The notes beneath the pieces were generated by a model. It was not told where the DNA came from, did not search any database, and worked only from the letters and a program-made list of their open reading frames with translations. Shown here in pieces: positions 1-5,517 of a stretch of 7,436 nucleotides of DNA (the first letter of the stretch is position 1; each line of letters starts with the position of its first letter). This DNA is from Ruminococcaceae bacterium UBA1447. Its GTDB lineage: Bacteria > Bacillota > Clostridia > Oscillospirales > Acutalibacteraceae. The DNA lies in assembly GCA_002329225.1 (NCBI GenBank), contig DCTF01000055.1:13158-20593 (forward strand), read 5' to 3'. The position numbers were made by a program, and so were the translations under genes.

Positions 1-19
1 CTGGAAAAAATTGTGGGTA

Positions 20-48
20 AAGAAAAAGAACCCGCATAACAGCGGGTT
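20..48 (-). terminator. Intrinsic terminator of the metallophosphoesterase gene
   Basis: A perfect 7-bp stem (AACCCGC at 29-35 with GCGGGTT at 42-48) encloses a 6-nt loop. Read on the minus strand it is followed by a U-rich tail, TTCTTTTTCTTT. The stem overlaps the TAA stop codon (47-49) of the gene it would end. The tail is interrupted by C residues, so termination may be moderate rather than complete. Confidence 0.75.
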
Positions 49-511
49 AAAACCTCAGTTTCATCGGCAGGCAGACAATCCCTCCTTGGCCTATGTCCAC
101 AACGCCGTAATTGCCGTCGGCTATGCTGCCGGGATTGAAAATATGAAGCCCGTCGTCATAGTCATATTCCTGAACATGGGTATGGCCGAACAGGACAAGT
201 TCCGCATTTCGGGCTCTTGCCGCACTCTTCAGTTCATACAGACCGAACTTGACCCTTTCCCAATGGCCGTGGGTGCAGTAAATCCGTTTGCCTTCAACAA
301 TCTCCAGGCTTGAATACGGAGCGAGGGAGGCAAAATCGCCGTTCCCCCGAATCTGAACAACTCTTGTTGAAGGAAATGAAGCTGAAACGGCATCCATATC
401 CCGCTGACCGTCCCCTAAATGAATAATCATACCGGCGGAGGGCGTAGAGGCAACGGCAAATCGGAGGGAAAACTCATCCCCGTGGGAGTCGGATACAACC
501 AGAATTCTTAT
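47..511 (-). CDS. YfcE/MJ0936-family metallophosphoesterase, apparent ATA start
   Basis: This is a small calcineurin-like phosphodiesterase of about 154 aa, the usual size for the family. The two-metal site is visible: SDSHG (D8, H10), LGDG (D34), GNGD (N57), a His in THGH (H81/H83) and GHTH (H110, H112), followed by the family's NPGS (126-129). Many homologues have GNCD where this one has GNGD. Family members are cytosolic Mn-dependent phosphodiesterases, and the physiological substrate is generally unclear. The first in-frame ATG (428-430) would start at residue 28 and remove D8 and H10, so it cannot be the true start. Between the upstream in-frame stops and that ATG there is no ATG, GTG or TTG. 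The codon aligned with the family's initiator (M-R/K-I-L-V-V-S-D) is ATA at 511-509, with GGGGG 8 nt upstream. The gene stands alone between its own promoter and terminator. Family assignment is firm; the start is inferred. Confidence 0.92.
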   Translation of the reverse strand: MRILVVSDSHGDEFSLRFAVASTPSAGMIIHLGDGQRDMDAVSASFPSTRVVQIRGNGDFASLAPYSSLEIVEGKRIYCTHGHWERVKFGLYELKSAARARNAELVLFGHTHVQEYDYDDGLHIFNPGSIADGNYGVVDIGQGGIVCLPMKLRF

Positions 512-519
512 GTAAAACG

Positions 520-524
520 CCCCC
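520..524 (-). promoter_or_regulatory. Putative ribosome binding site for the ATA start
   Basis: On the minus strand a GGGGG run lies 8 nt before the ATA codon at 511-509, a normal Shine-Dalgarno distance. It is an imperfect SD and is the only purine-rich candidate in the short leader. It supports ATA over ATT (codon 3) or CTG (codon 4), which would sit 14 and 17 nt away. Confidence 0.5.
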
Positions 525-546
525 GTGTGAAAGATTTTGCCCGATT

Positions 547-575
547 ATTATATGCTCTTGAGTGTCAATCGTCAA
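547..575 (-). promoter_or_regulatory. Sigma-A-type promoter of the metallophosphoesterase gene
   Basis: Read on the minus strand, -35 TTGACG (575-570) and -10 TATAAT (552-547) are separated by exactly 17 bp. An A/T tract directly upstream of the -35 (577-595) resembles an UP element. The transcription start is expected near 540, giving a leader of roughly 30 nt before the ATA codon. A second TTGACA in the spacer is only 10 bp from the -10 and is probably not used. Confidence 0.8.
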
Positions 576-576
576 T

Positions 577-595
577 TTTTTTACATTCTAAAAAA
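577..595. repeat. A/T-rich inverted repeat between divergent promoters
   Basis: TTTTTTA (577-583) and TAAAAAA (589-595) form a perfect 7-bp dyad around CATTC. It abuts the -35 of the minus-strand promoter and lies about 36 bp before the -35 of the plus-strand promoter. An UP element or bent DNA is the simplest reading; a regulator-binding site is possible but not shown. Confidence 0.45.
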
Positions 596-631
596 GCGGA
601 CGATTTTTATAAAAGCCGGCATTGCTTCGCC

Positions 632-660
632 TTGACAAAACTCCGACCATAACCTATCAT
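632..660 (+). promoter_or_regulatory. Sigma-A-type promoter of the plsC-ligase-HAD operon
   Basis: TTGACA (632-637, perfect -35) and TATCAT (655-660, one mismatch to TATAAT) are 17 bp apart. The transcription start should fall near 667, about 36 nt before the first possible start codon of the acyltransferase. It is divergent from the metallophosphoesterase promoter. Confidence 0.75.
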
Positions 661-702
661 TACCAAATGTGTTTTCCGCTATTTGCCGGATTTAAGGTTT
701 AA

Positions 703-1374
703 TTGAGGTGCGATAACTGCAAAATGAAAGAATTTGATTACAGCCATGTTCAAAGCTACAAGTTTGCCGAGGTTATGAAACCTTTTTTGAAGTTTCTGGC
801 AAAAGCATTTATGAGAATAGAGTATGAAGGTGTCGAAAACATACCGGAAAAAGGCGGCTATATAGTTGCTTCCAATCATGTTTCCGCACCCGACCCCACC
901 TACATATTAACGGAAATTAAAAAGCCCGTCCATTATATGAACAAGAAAGAGCACTTTAAAAATCCGGTTATGAGGTGGATTTATACCCGTTTCAACTCTT
1001 TCCCCGTAAACCGGGGACAAGCAGACCGTAAAGCCATCGACTATTCCATTAAGGTCATTGAGGCCGGGAATATTTTAGGCATCTTCCCCGAGGGAACAAG
1101 GTCGAAGGATTACAAACCCAAGCAGGCGAGAACGGGCGTAGCCCTCATTGCGAGGGAAACAAAAGCCGATGTCCTGCCTGTCGCCCTCTACACATCGGAC
1201 AGGGCAAAACCGTTCTCCAAACTGACTGTCCGCTTCGGCCCGCTGATTCCCTATGAAGCGCTGGGCTTCGGTGAAGGCGGCAAGTCGGAGGAACTCAAGG
1301 CTGCATCCGATATAATTATGAAAGAAATCGTCGAACTCTGGAAGCAGGGACACGGCGAAAAAAAGAATACCTGA
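703..1374 (+). CDS. plsC: PlsC-type 1-acyl-sn-glycerol-3-phosphate acyltransferase (lysophospholipid acyltransferase family)
   Basis: The product is predicted to transfer an acyl group from acyl-ACP or acyl-CoA to lysophosphatidic acid or a related lysophospholipid at the inner face of the membrane. The diagnostic motifs are all present: NHVSAPDP with the HX4D pair H59/D64, FPVNRG (100-105), FPEGTRS (128-134) and VLPVAL (157-162). The length of 223 aa is normal for the family. Two starts are possible: TTG at 703 (AAGG 5 nt upstream) and ATG at 724 (GAGGTG, but 13 nt away). The first 7 to 18 residues are not conserved in the family, so the motifs do not decide; the longer form is given. The next gene encodes an acyl-activating enzyme whose RBS overlaps this stop codon, so the two are probably translated together. 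The exact acyl acceptor cannot be read from the sequence. Confidence 0.93.
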   Translation: MRCDNCKMKEFDYSHVQSYKFAEVMKPFLKFLAKAFMRIEYEGVENIPEKGGYIVASNHVSAPDPTYILTEIKKPVHYMNKKEHFKNPVMRWIYTRFNSFPVNRGQADRKAIDYSIKVIEAGNILGIFPEGTRSKDYKPKQARTGVALIARETKADVLPVALYTSDRAKPFSKLTVRFGPLIPYEALGFGEGGKSEELKAASDIIMKEIVELWKQGHGEKKNT

Positions 1375-1388
1375 GGAGTGTATCTCAC

Positions 1389-3005
1389 ATGAAAAAGCGG
1401 ACGGCCCGCTACAATCCTATCCCCGAATTCACTACAATAAAAGAAATTATTGAATACGGCGTCAGCAGAGGACCGGACAAAAAATTCATCATCCACCACG
1501 ACGGCAACGGTGTGGAACGTACGGAAACTTACGGTGTAACGCTTAAAAACGCCAGAAATTTGGGCGCCTTTCTTTATATGGAAGGTTTTAAGGACAGCAA
1601 GATAGCAATCATCGGGGAAAACTCCTACCCGTGGGCGATTATTTTTTACACAGCCCTACTCGGCAAAAGCATATTTATCCCTTTGGACCGTGAACTGCCT
1701 GCAGATGAGTTGGCGGACAAGCTTATAGACAGCGACTGCGACGTTTTATTTTATTCCGAAAGGTATACCGATAAGGTCGAAGAGATAAAGGCAACCGAAA
1801 ATATGCCCGTCCGCCGGTATTATTTGATAAATGATATCGACAGCTATATGGCTGAAGGCGAAAAAGCGTCTAAGGAAATATACAATGAATTTGTGGAATG
1901 CATTGTAAAGCCTGAGGACCTCGCCTGCATTGTATACACCTCCGGCACAACCGGCAGAAGCAAGGGAGTTATGCTCACCCACGGCAACCTCGCCTCGAAT
2001 GTGGTGGCTTCCTGCCGTTGCCTGAGCGGCCGCAATACCGTAGGCTTCCTGCCCATGAACCATACATTCTCCTGGGTTTCCGCTCTTTTCTCCGGCTTTA
2101 TGTTCAGTGAATACGGATATATTTGTGAAAACTACAAAGAAGTCCCCAAGGCATTTGAAAAGTACAGTCCCCAAAACTTTTCAGCCGTACCTATGGTGGT
2201 TGAAAAAATCTACAATACAATCTGGAGAACCGCCGAAAAAACGGGCAAAGCCGATTTGCTTAAAAAAGGCCTGAAGATCAGCCGAATTCTTATGAAATTC
2301 GGTATTGACAAACGCCGGGTTCTCTTCCGTCAGGTTCACGAGCGCCTCGGCGGCAATCTGGAAATGATAATCTGCGGCGGCGCCGCCCTTGACAGAAAAT
2401 ATGAAGAAGATTTGTATTACATGGGTATGTCTGTTCTCAACGGCTACGGCATCACCGAATGTTCCCCCGCCGTTACCGCCAACAGACCGGACAACTTCCG
2501 CTTCGGCAGCGTCGGTCTCCCTCTACCCTGCAACGAGGTTAAAATCGACAGCCCCGACGAGGAGGGCGTCGGCGAGATCTGGGTTAAAGGCACTAATGTA
2601 ATGGCGGGCTATTACAATGACCCGGAAGCAACCGCCCAGGTCTTTGACGGAGATTGGTTTAAAACCGGCGACTTCGGTCACATGGATGAAGACGGTTTTT
2701 TATACTTTGTCGGGCGCAAAAAAAATCGGATTGTTCTGTCAAACGGCAAGAATATTTCTCCCGAAGAACTTGAAGATAAGCTCATGACCGTTTCTTTCAT
2801 CAAAGAGGTTATCGTATCTCAGGAAGAAGATACAATCATCGGCGAGTTTTTCCTTGACGAAGAACTTGAGCCCGATGCACGCCAAAAAATTCACGATGTG
2901 ATTAAGGATTTTAACAATAATCTTCCTTTCTTTAAGAGAATCCGTAAGATTGTCATCCGTGACACGGAATTCCCGAAAACAACTACCTTAAAGATACGGA
3001 GATAA
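1389..3005 (+). CDS. AMP-forming acyl-CoA/acyl-ACP synthetase (long-chain fatty acid ligase family)
   Basis: This 538-aa member of the ANL (AMP-binding) superfamily activates a carboxylic acid to acyl-AMP and then transfers it to CoA or ACP. The phosphate-binding loop is YTSGTTGRSKG (183-193), the aromatic/adenine-binding motif NGYGITECSP (351-360), the ribose-binding Asp is in KTGD (425-428), and the hinge motif starts GRKKN (442-446). The catalytic lysine is K535 in TTTLKIRR, four residues from the C-terminus, so the enzyme is complete. LPMNHTFS (221-228) matches the long-chain acyl-CoA synthetase type. The ATG has a GGAG about 10 nt upstream that overlaps the stop of the acyltransferase gene. 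Because it lies beside plsC it probably supplies activated fatty acid for phospholipid acylation, as the two domains of E. coli Aas do. CoA versus ACP cannot be decided from sequence alone. Confidence 0.93.
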   Translation: MKKRTARYNPIPEFTTIKEIIEYGVSRGPDKKFIIHHDGNGVERTETYGVTLKNARNLGAFLYMEGFKDSKIAIIGENSYPWAIIFYTALLGKSIFIPLDRELPADELADKLIDSDCDVLFYSERYTDKVEEIKATENMPVRRYYLINDIDSYMAEGEKASKEIYNEFVECIVKPEDLACIVYTSGTTGRSKGVMLTHGNLASNVVASCRCLSGRNTVGFLPMNHTFSWVSALFSGFMFSEYGYICENYKEVPKAFEKYSPQNFSAVPMVVEKIYNTIWRTAEKTGKADLLKKGLKISRILMKFGIDKRRVLFRQVHERLGGNLEMIICGGAALDRKYEEDLYYMGMSVLNGYGITECSPAVTANRPDNFRFGSVGLPLPCNEVKIDSPDEEGVGEIWVKGTNVMAGYYNDPEATAQVFDGDWFKTGDFGHMDEDGFLYFVGRKKNRIVLSNGKNISPEELEDKLMTVSFIKEVIVSQEEDTIIGEFFLDEELEPDARQKIHDVIKDFNNNLPFFKRIRKIVIRDTEFPKTTTLKIRR

Positions 3006-3026
3006 AGTACGGGCAAAAAAACGGGC

Positions 3027-3032
3027 AGGAGG
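3027..3032 (+). promoter_or_regulatory. Ribosome binding site fixing the TTG start of the HAD gene
   Basis: A perfect AGGAGG sits 10 nt before the TTG at 3043. No ATG in the same frame lies between it and the catalytic DFDNT motif, so the TTG start is well supported. Confidence 0.8.
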
Positions 3033-3042
3033 TTAAAGACCG

Positions 3043-3609
3043 TTGAATGTATACGACTTTGACAACACCATATACCGGGGCGAATCAGGGGTTGATCTTT
3101 TTTTCTTTTACTTGAAGAAAGACCCGTCACTTTTAAAGAGTATCCCCTGGGGAATTAAGCTGATTATCAAATATAAAACCGGCAAAATGACACTTCAACA
3201 GGTGCTGGACGACTATTCCGGTCTGATTGTGGAATACGGCAACAGACTTGACAGTTTTGAACAGGATATGGTTGAGTTCTGGGATAAACATGAACACAAA
3301 GTCAAGCCCATCTACAAAAAACTGCACCAACCTGACGATGTGATTTTGACCGCCTGTCCGGATATAATAGTAGGTGAAATTTGCAAACGCCTAGGTATAA
3401 CCAATATAATCGCAACCGAAACCGAACCGGGAACCAAACGGCTTATCCGCTTTTGCTACCGGGAAAACAAGGTGAACGCTTTCCGGGATAGATATCCGGA
3501 TGCGGTTATTGAAAACTTTTACACCGACTCTTACAACGACAAAGCCGTGTTTGATTTGGCGAAAAATGTTTATTTGGTCAAAGGCAATAAAGTCAAAAAA
3601 ATCAAATAG
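3043..3609 (+). CDS. HAD superfamily (subfamily IB-like) phosphatase
   Basis: The product is a 188-aa haloacid-dehalogenase-type phosphohydrolase related to phosphoserine phosphatase. All four HAD motifs are visible: DFDNT with nucleophile D5 and acid/base D7, a motif II Thr in ILTACP (T103), the motif III Lys in ENKVNAF (K143) and DSYND with D162/D166. The stretch from about residue 15 to 85 is a helical cap that would set substrate choice. The start is TTG, placed by the AGGAGG upstream and by the motif beginning at residue 5. It begins 37 nt after the ligase stop with no terminator between, so it is probably the third gene of the lipid operon. HAD-IB domains elsewhere occur next to, or fused with, PlsC-type acyltransferases, so a phospholipid-related phosphate ester is a reasonable but unproven substrate. 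Confidence 0.88.
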   Translation: MNVYDFDNTIYRGESGVDLFFFYLKKDPSLLKSIPWGIKLIIKYKTGKMTLQQVLDDYSGLIVEYGNRLDSFEQDMVEFWDKHEHKVKPIYKKLHQPDDVILTACPDIIVGEICKRLGITNIIATETEPGTKRLIRFCYRENKVNAFRDRYPDAVIENFYTDSYNDKAVFDLAKNVYLVKGNKVKKIK

Positions 3610-3620
3610 GCAATATAAAT

Positions 3621-3654
3621 CAACGCCGCAAGCGAGTTTTCGTTTGCGGCGTTG
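3621..3654 (+). terminator. Strong hairpin after the HAD gene, no U-tract
   Basis: A 15-bp stem (3621-3635 with 3640-3654, one G-U pair) closes a GTTT loop 11 nt after the HAD stop codon. The position suggests a transcription end or an mRNA 3'-end stabiliser. However, the downstream bases (CCGGTAAAG) contain no U-run, so it is not a classical intrinsic terminator in either direction. The right arm touches the -35 region of the candidate promoter that follows. Confidence 0.5.
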
Positions 3655-3680
3655 CCGGTAAAGATTGTTATTGATATAAA
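3652..3680 (+). promoter_or_regulatory. Candidate promoter of the isomerase-amidohydrolase pair
   Basis: TTGCCG (3652-3657, 4 of 6 to consensus) and TATAAA (3675-3680, 5 of 6) are 17 bp apart. The start would be near 3687, just before the ribosome binding site at 3696. The -35 is weak and its first bases belong to the 3621-3654 hairpin, so this call is tentative. Confidence 0.4.
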
Positions 3681-3695
3681 AAAATAAGAATTAAC

Positions 3696-3701
3696 GGAGG
3701 G
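3696..3701 (+). promoter_or_regulatory. Ribosome binding site selecting the second TTG start
   Basis: GGAGGG lies 7 nt before the TTG at 3709 but only 1 nt before the earlier in-frame TTG at 3703. The spacing therefore favours 3709, giving the N-terminus MKISTQTG. Confidence 0.75.
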
Positions 3702-3708
3702 ATTGGAT

Positions 3709-4563
3709 TTGAAGATTTCAACACAAACAGGCGGTTTATACAAGCGGGTCGGTGACGAGAAGGCAATCCGTATGCTGGCCGAGGCGGGGTATGACGCCCT
3801 GGACTATTCGATGTTCGATTTTGATGAAGAAACTTCACCGGTATTCGGTGCGAATTTTGAGAAAAGAGCCTTGGAACTTAAACAGTTGGCTGAAGATTGC
3901 GGAGTATACTTTAATCAGGCTCACGCACCCTTCCCCTCTTACCGGGTCGGGGATGAAGAATATAACCGTGCAATTAATCCGATGATTAAACGCTCCATTG
4001 CCTTTGCCGCCATCTTGGGAGCGAAGATTATTATTGTGCACCCCATTGCCCTGGGAAAAGGTCAAAAGGAATTTAATCTGGAATTTTACAATTCCCTCAT
4101 ACCCGTATGCAGGGAGTACAACATTAAGGTAGCGCTGGAAAACATGTTCGGCGGCAACCGGAATAACGGCAATATTATACCTAATGTATGCAGTACCGGT
4201 TATGAGTTTTGCGAATTTCTTGATGCTCTGCCGAAAGAGCACTTTACCGCCTGCCTGGATATAGGGCACGCCGGCCTGGTGGGAGAAACGGCGGAAAATA
4301 TGATATTGACGCTGGGGCACGACAGACTCAAAGCCCTCCATGTGCACGACAATAATCATCTGCGGGATCTGCACACTCTTCCCTTCACTCAATCCCTTGA
4401 CTGGCAGGCTATCACCGGCGCCCTGAAAGAAATCCGCTACACCGGCGACTTCACCCTTGAAGCGGACGGCTTTTTGGATAAATTCCCGGACGAATTACTT
4501 GCCGCAGCCTGCAAGCTTATGGCTCAAACCGCCCGCTATCTGGCTGACCGAAGCGAGGCCTGA
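3709..4563 (+). CDS. Sugar phosphate isomerase/epimerase-like TIM-barrel protein (xylose isomerase-like)
   Basis: The 284-aa product fits the AP-endonuclease-2/xylose-isomerase-like TIM-barrel family. The metal ligands are recognisable at the barrel strand ends: the Glu in VALENM (E144), the Asp and His in LDIGHA (D184, H187), HVHDN (H211/H213) and the Glu in TLEAD (E251). NQAHAPF (69-75) and IVHP (109-112) are the usual earlier strands. Family members isomerise or epimerise sugars and sugar phosphates, and some act on inositols or hydroxypyruvate; the substrate here cannot be named. TTG at 3709 is chosen over TTG at 3703 because of RBS spacing. The stop codon TGA overlaps the RBS of the amidohydrolase gene, so the two proteins are probably made together and may act in one pathway. 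No transporter or regulator is adjacent. Confidence 0.87.
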   Translation: MKISTQTGGLYKRVGDEKAIRMLAEAGYDALDYSMFDFDEETSPVFGANFEKRALELKQLAEDCGVYFNQAHAPFPSYRVGDEEYNRAINPMIKRSIAFAAILGAKIIIVHPIALGKGQKEFNLEFYNSLIPVCREYNIKVALENMFGGNRNNGNIIPNVCSTGYEFCEFLDALPKEHFTACLDIGHAGLVGETAENMILTLGHDRLKALHVHDNNHLRDLHTLPFTQSLDWQAITGALKEIRYTGDFTLEADGFLDKFPDELLAAACKLMAQTARYLADRSEA

Positions 4564-4576
4564 GGAGGGTATCTGA

Positions 4577-5377
4577 ATGGTTTTTGCCAATCATGCCCAT
4601 ATCTACCCGAGCCGGCTCCGGCCGGAAAGCGACCTGAATGCTCTGAAAGAGCTTATGCGGGAATGTGAAATTGACCGCTGTGTAGTCTTCGCCACCATTC
4701 CGGATCGGTTTAAAGAGTTGGGTCTGCCCGTCAACACCAACGTTTGGCTGAGCGAGCAGATTAAAAACGAGCCCGCTTTTACGGGCTTCGGCTTTGTTGA
4801 TTTTGAACTCGACAATCAGGAAGAACAGGTGGATGAAATTGTGTCACTCGGACTGAAGGGTATCAAACTGCATCCCCCCGCTCAGGGTTTTGCCATTTTG
4901 GAAGACAAGGCTCTTAGAGTCTATGAGAGGGCGCAGCGCCATAACCTGTTTTTAAGCTTTCATACGGGACTGCACTGGTCAAGGCTCAAAGATAACCGCA
5001 CACTTGATTATGACGAGGTGGCCTATAACTTCCCCGAACTGAGATTCAGTATGGAGCATATCGGCGGCTACAGTTTTTTTAACGAGGCTCTGGCGGTTAT
5101 TGCCAACAACAACCGGGGCGGCAGACAGCCCCGTGTTTTTGCCGGATGGACAAGTATTGACAATGAAAAGGGCGGGGCCTGGAGTTTAAGCGACGAACAG
5201 CTTGAAACGGTCATAGAACAAACCGGAGAAATGAAAAGCATTTTCGGCCTTGATTTTCCGTTTAAAAAGGCGGAATACATTAAAAAACTCATGGCTCGAA
5301 TCAGAGCTTTGAACATTACCGATACGGCTAAAGAGGCCATACTCGGGGGCAATCTTTTGCGGGAACTCGGCGAGTGA
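4577..5377 (+). CDS. Amidohydrolase-family protein (amidohydrolase 2-like, TIM-barrel metal hydrolase)
   Basis: The 266-aa product has the landmarks of the amidohydrolase-2 group: NHAHIYP with the HxH pair H6/H8 on strand 1, GIKLHP (95-100), a His in SFHTG (H129), a His in MEHIGG (H161), an Asp in GLDFPF (D226) and the C-terminal ILGGNLLREL helix. Relatives include decarboxylases, lactonases and deaminases that use one Zn or Mn ion, so the reaction is open. The ATG follows GAGGAGGG by 7 nt. The RBS begins in the stop codon of the isomerase-like gene, 13 nt before the start, which indicates translational coupling. A terminator follows shortly after the stop, so the transcript carries these two genes. 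Family membership is clear; substrate and reaction are unknown. Confidence 0.86.
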   Translation: MVFANHAHIYPSRLRPESDLNALKELMRECEIDRCVVFATIPDRFKELGLPVNTNVWLSEQIKNEPAFTGFGFVDFELDNQEEQVDEIVSLGLKGIKLHPPAQGFAILEDKALRVYERAQRHNLFLSFHTGLHWSRLKDNRTLDYDEVAYNFPELRFSMEHIGGYSFFNEALAVIANNNRGGRQPRVFAGWTSIDNEKGGAWSLSDEQLETVIEQTGEMKSIFGLDFPFKKAEYIKKLMARIRALNITDTAKEAILGGNLLRELGE

Positions 5378-5395
5378 ACGGAAGATATTTTTTGC

Positions 5396-5428
5396 GGGGG
5401 CGGGCCGAGGTTCCGCCTCCCCTTTTTT
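5396..5428 (+). terminator. Rho-independent terminator after the amidohydrolase gene
   Basis: An 8-bp GC-rich stem (GGGGGCGG 5396-5403 with CCGCCTCC 5413-5420, one G-U pair) with a 9-nt loop is followed by CC and six Ts (5423-5428). It lies about 20 nt after the stop codon and 14 nt before the next promoter, giving a clean transcription boundary. Confidence 0.85.
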
Positions 5429-5441
5429 GCTAAAAAAACAA

Positions 5442-5470
5442 GTGACATCATATGATAATTATGTTATAAT
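5442..5470 (+). promoter_or_regulatory. Sigma-A-type promoter of the phoH-ybeY-dgkA operon
   Basis: GTGACA (5442-5447, 5 of 6) and a perfect TATAAT (5465-5470) are 17 bp apart. The start is expected near 5477, giving a leader of about 40 nt. The spacer holds the perfect 10-bp palindrome ATCATATGAT (5447-5456), which overlaps the last base of the -35 and could be an operator or chance in AT-rich DNA. Confidence 0.85.
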
Positions 5471-5505
5471 TTCATAAAATATTACGGAAGGCTATGCAAA
5501 TTTCA

Positions 5506-5511
5506 GGGAGG
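5506..5511 (+). promoter_or_regulatory. Ribosome binding site fixing the phoH start
   Basis: GGGAGG lies 6 nt before the ATG at 5518. The earlier in-frame ATG at 5494 has GGAAGG only 2 nt away, too close to work. The start at 5518 (MYEQTVNI) is therefore preferred over the 8-residue-longer form. Confidence 0.8.
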
Positions 5512-5517
5512 AAAGGG

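Noticed and set aside
11..313. Plus-strand open frame of 100 codons
   Set aside because: It lies antisense to the metallophosphoesterase, whose catalytic motifs are clear; its own translation shows no recognisable motif.
47..430. Shorter 127-aa form of the metallophosphoesterase starting at ATG 430
   Set aside because: It would lack the SDSHG metal-binding motif encoded just upstream in the same frame, and there is no good RBS before this ATG.
562..567. Second TTGACA-like hexamer on the minus strand near the phosphoesterase -10
   Set aside because: It is only 10 bp from the TATAAT, too close for a sigma-A -35; the TTGACG at 570-575 has the correct 17-bp spacing.
419..652. Plus-strand open frame of 77 codons reaching across the divergent promoters
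   Set aside because: It starts within the phosphoesterase gene, crosses both promoters, has no RBS and shows no family signature.
3835..4392. Minus-strand open frame of 185 codons
   Set aside because: It is antisense to the isomerase-like gene, whose metal ligands are intact; no motif or RBS supports the minus frame.
5068..5451. Minus-strand open frame of 127 codons
   Set aside because: It spans the end of the amidohydrolase gene, the plus-strand terminator and part of the phoH promoter, and its composition is what an antisense shadow gives.
5494..5517. Eight-residue N-terminal extension of PhoH from ATG 5494
   Set aside because: Its only SD-like sequence is 2 nt from the ATG, while the ATG at 5518 has GGGAGG at 6 nt.
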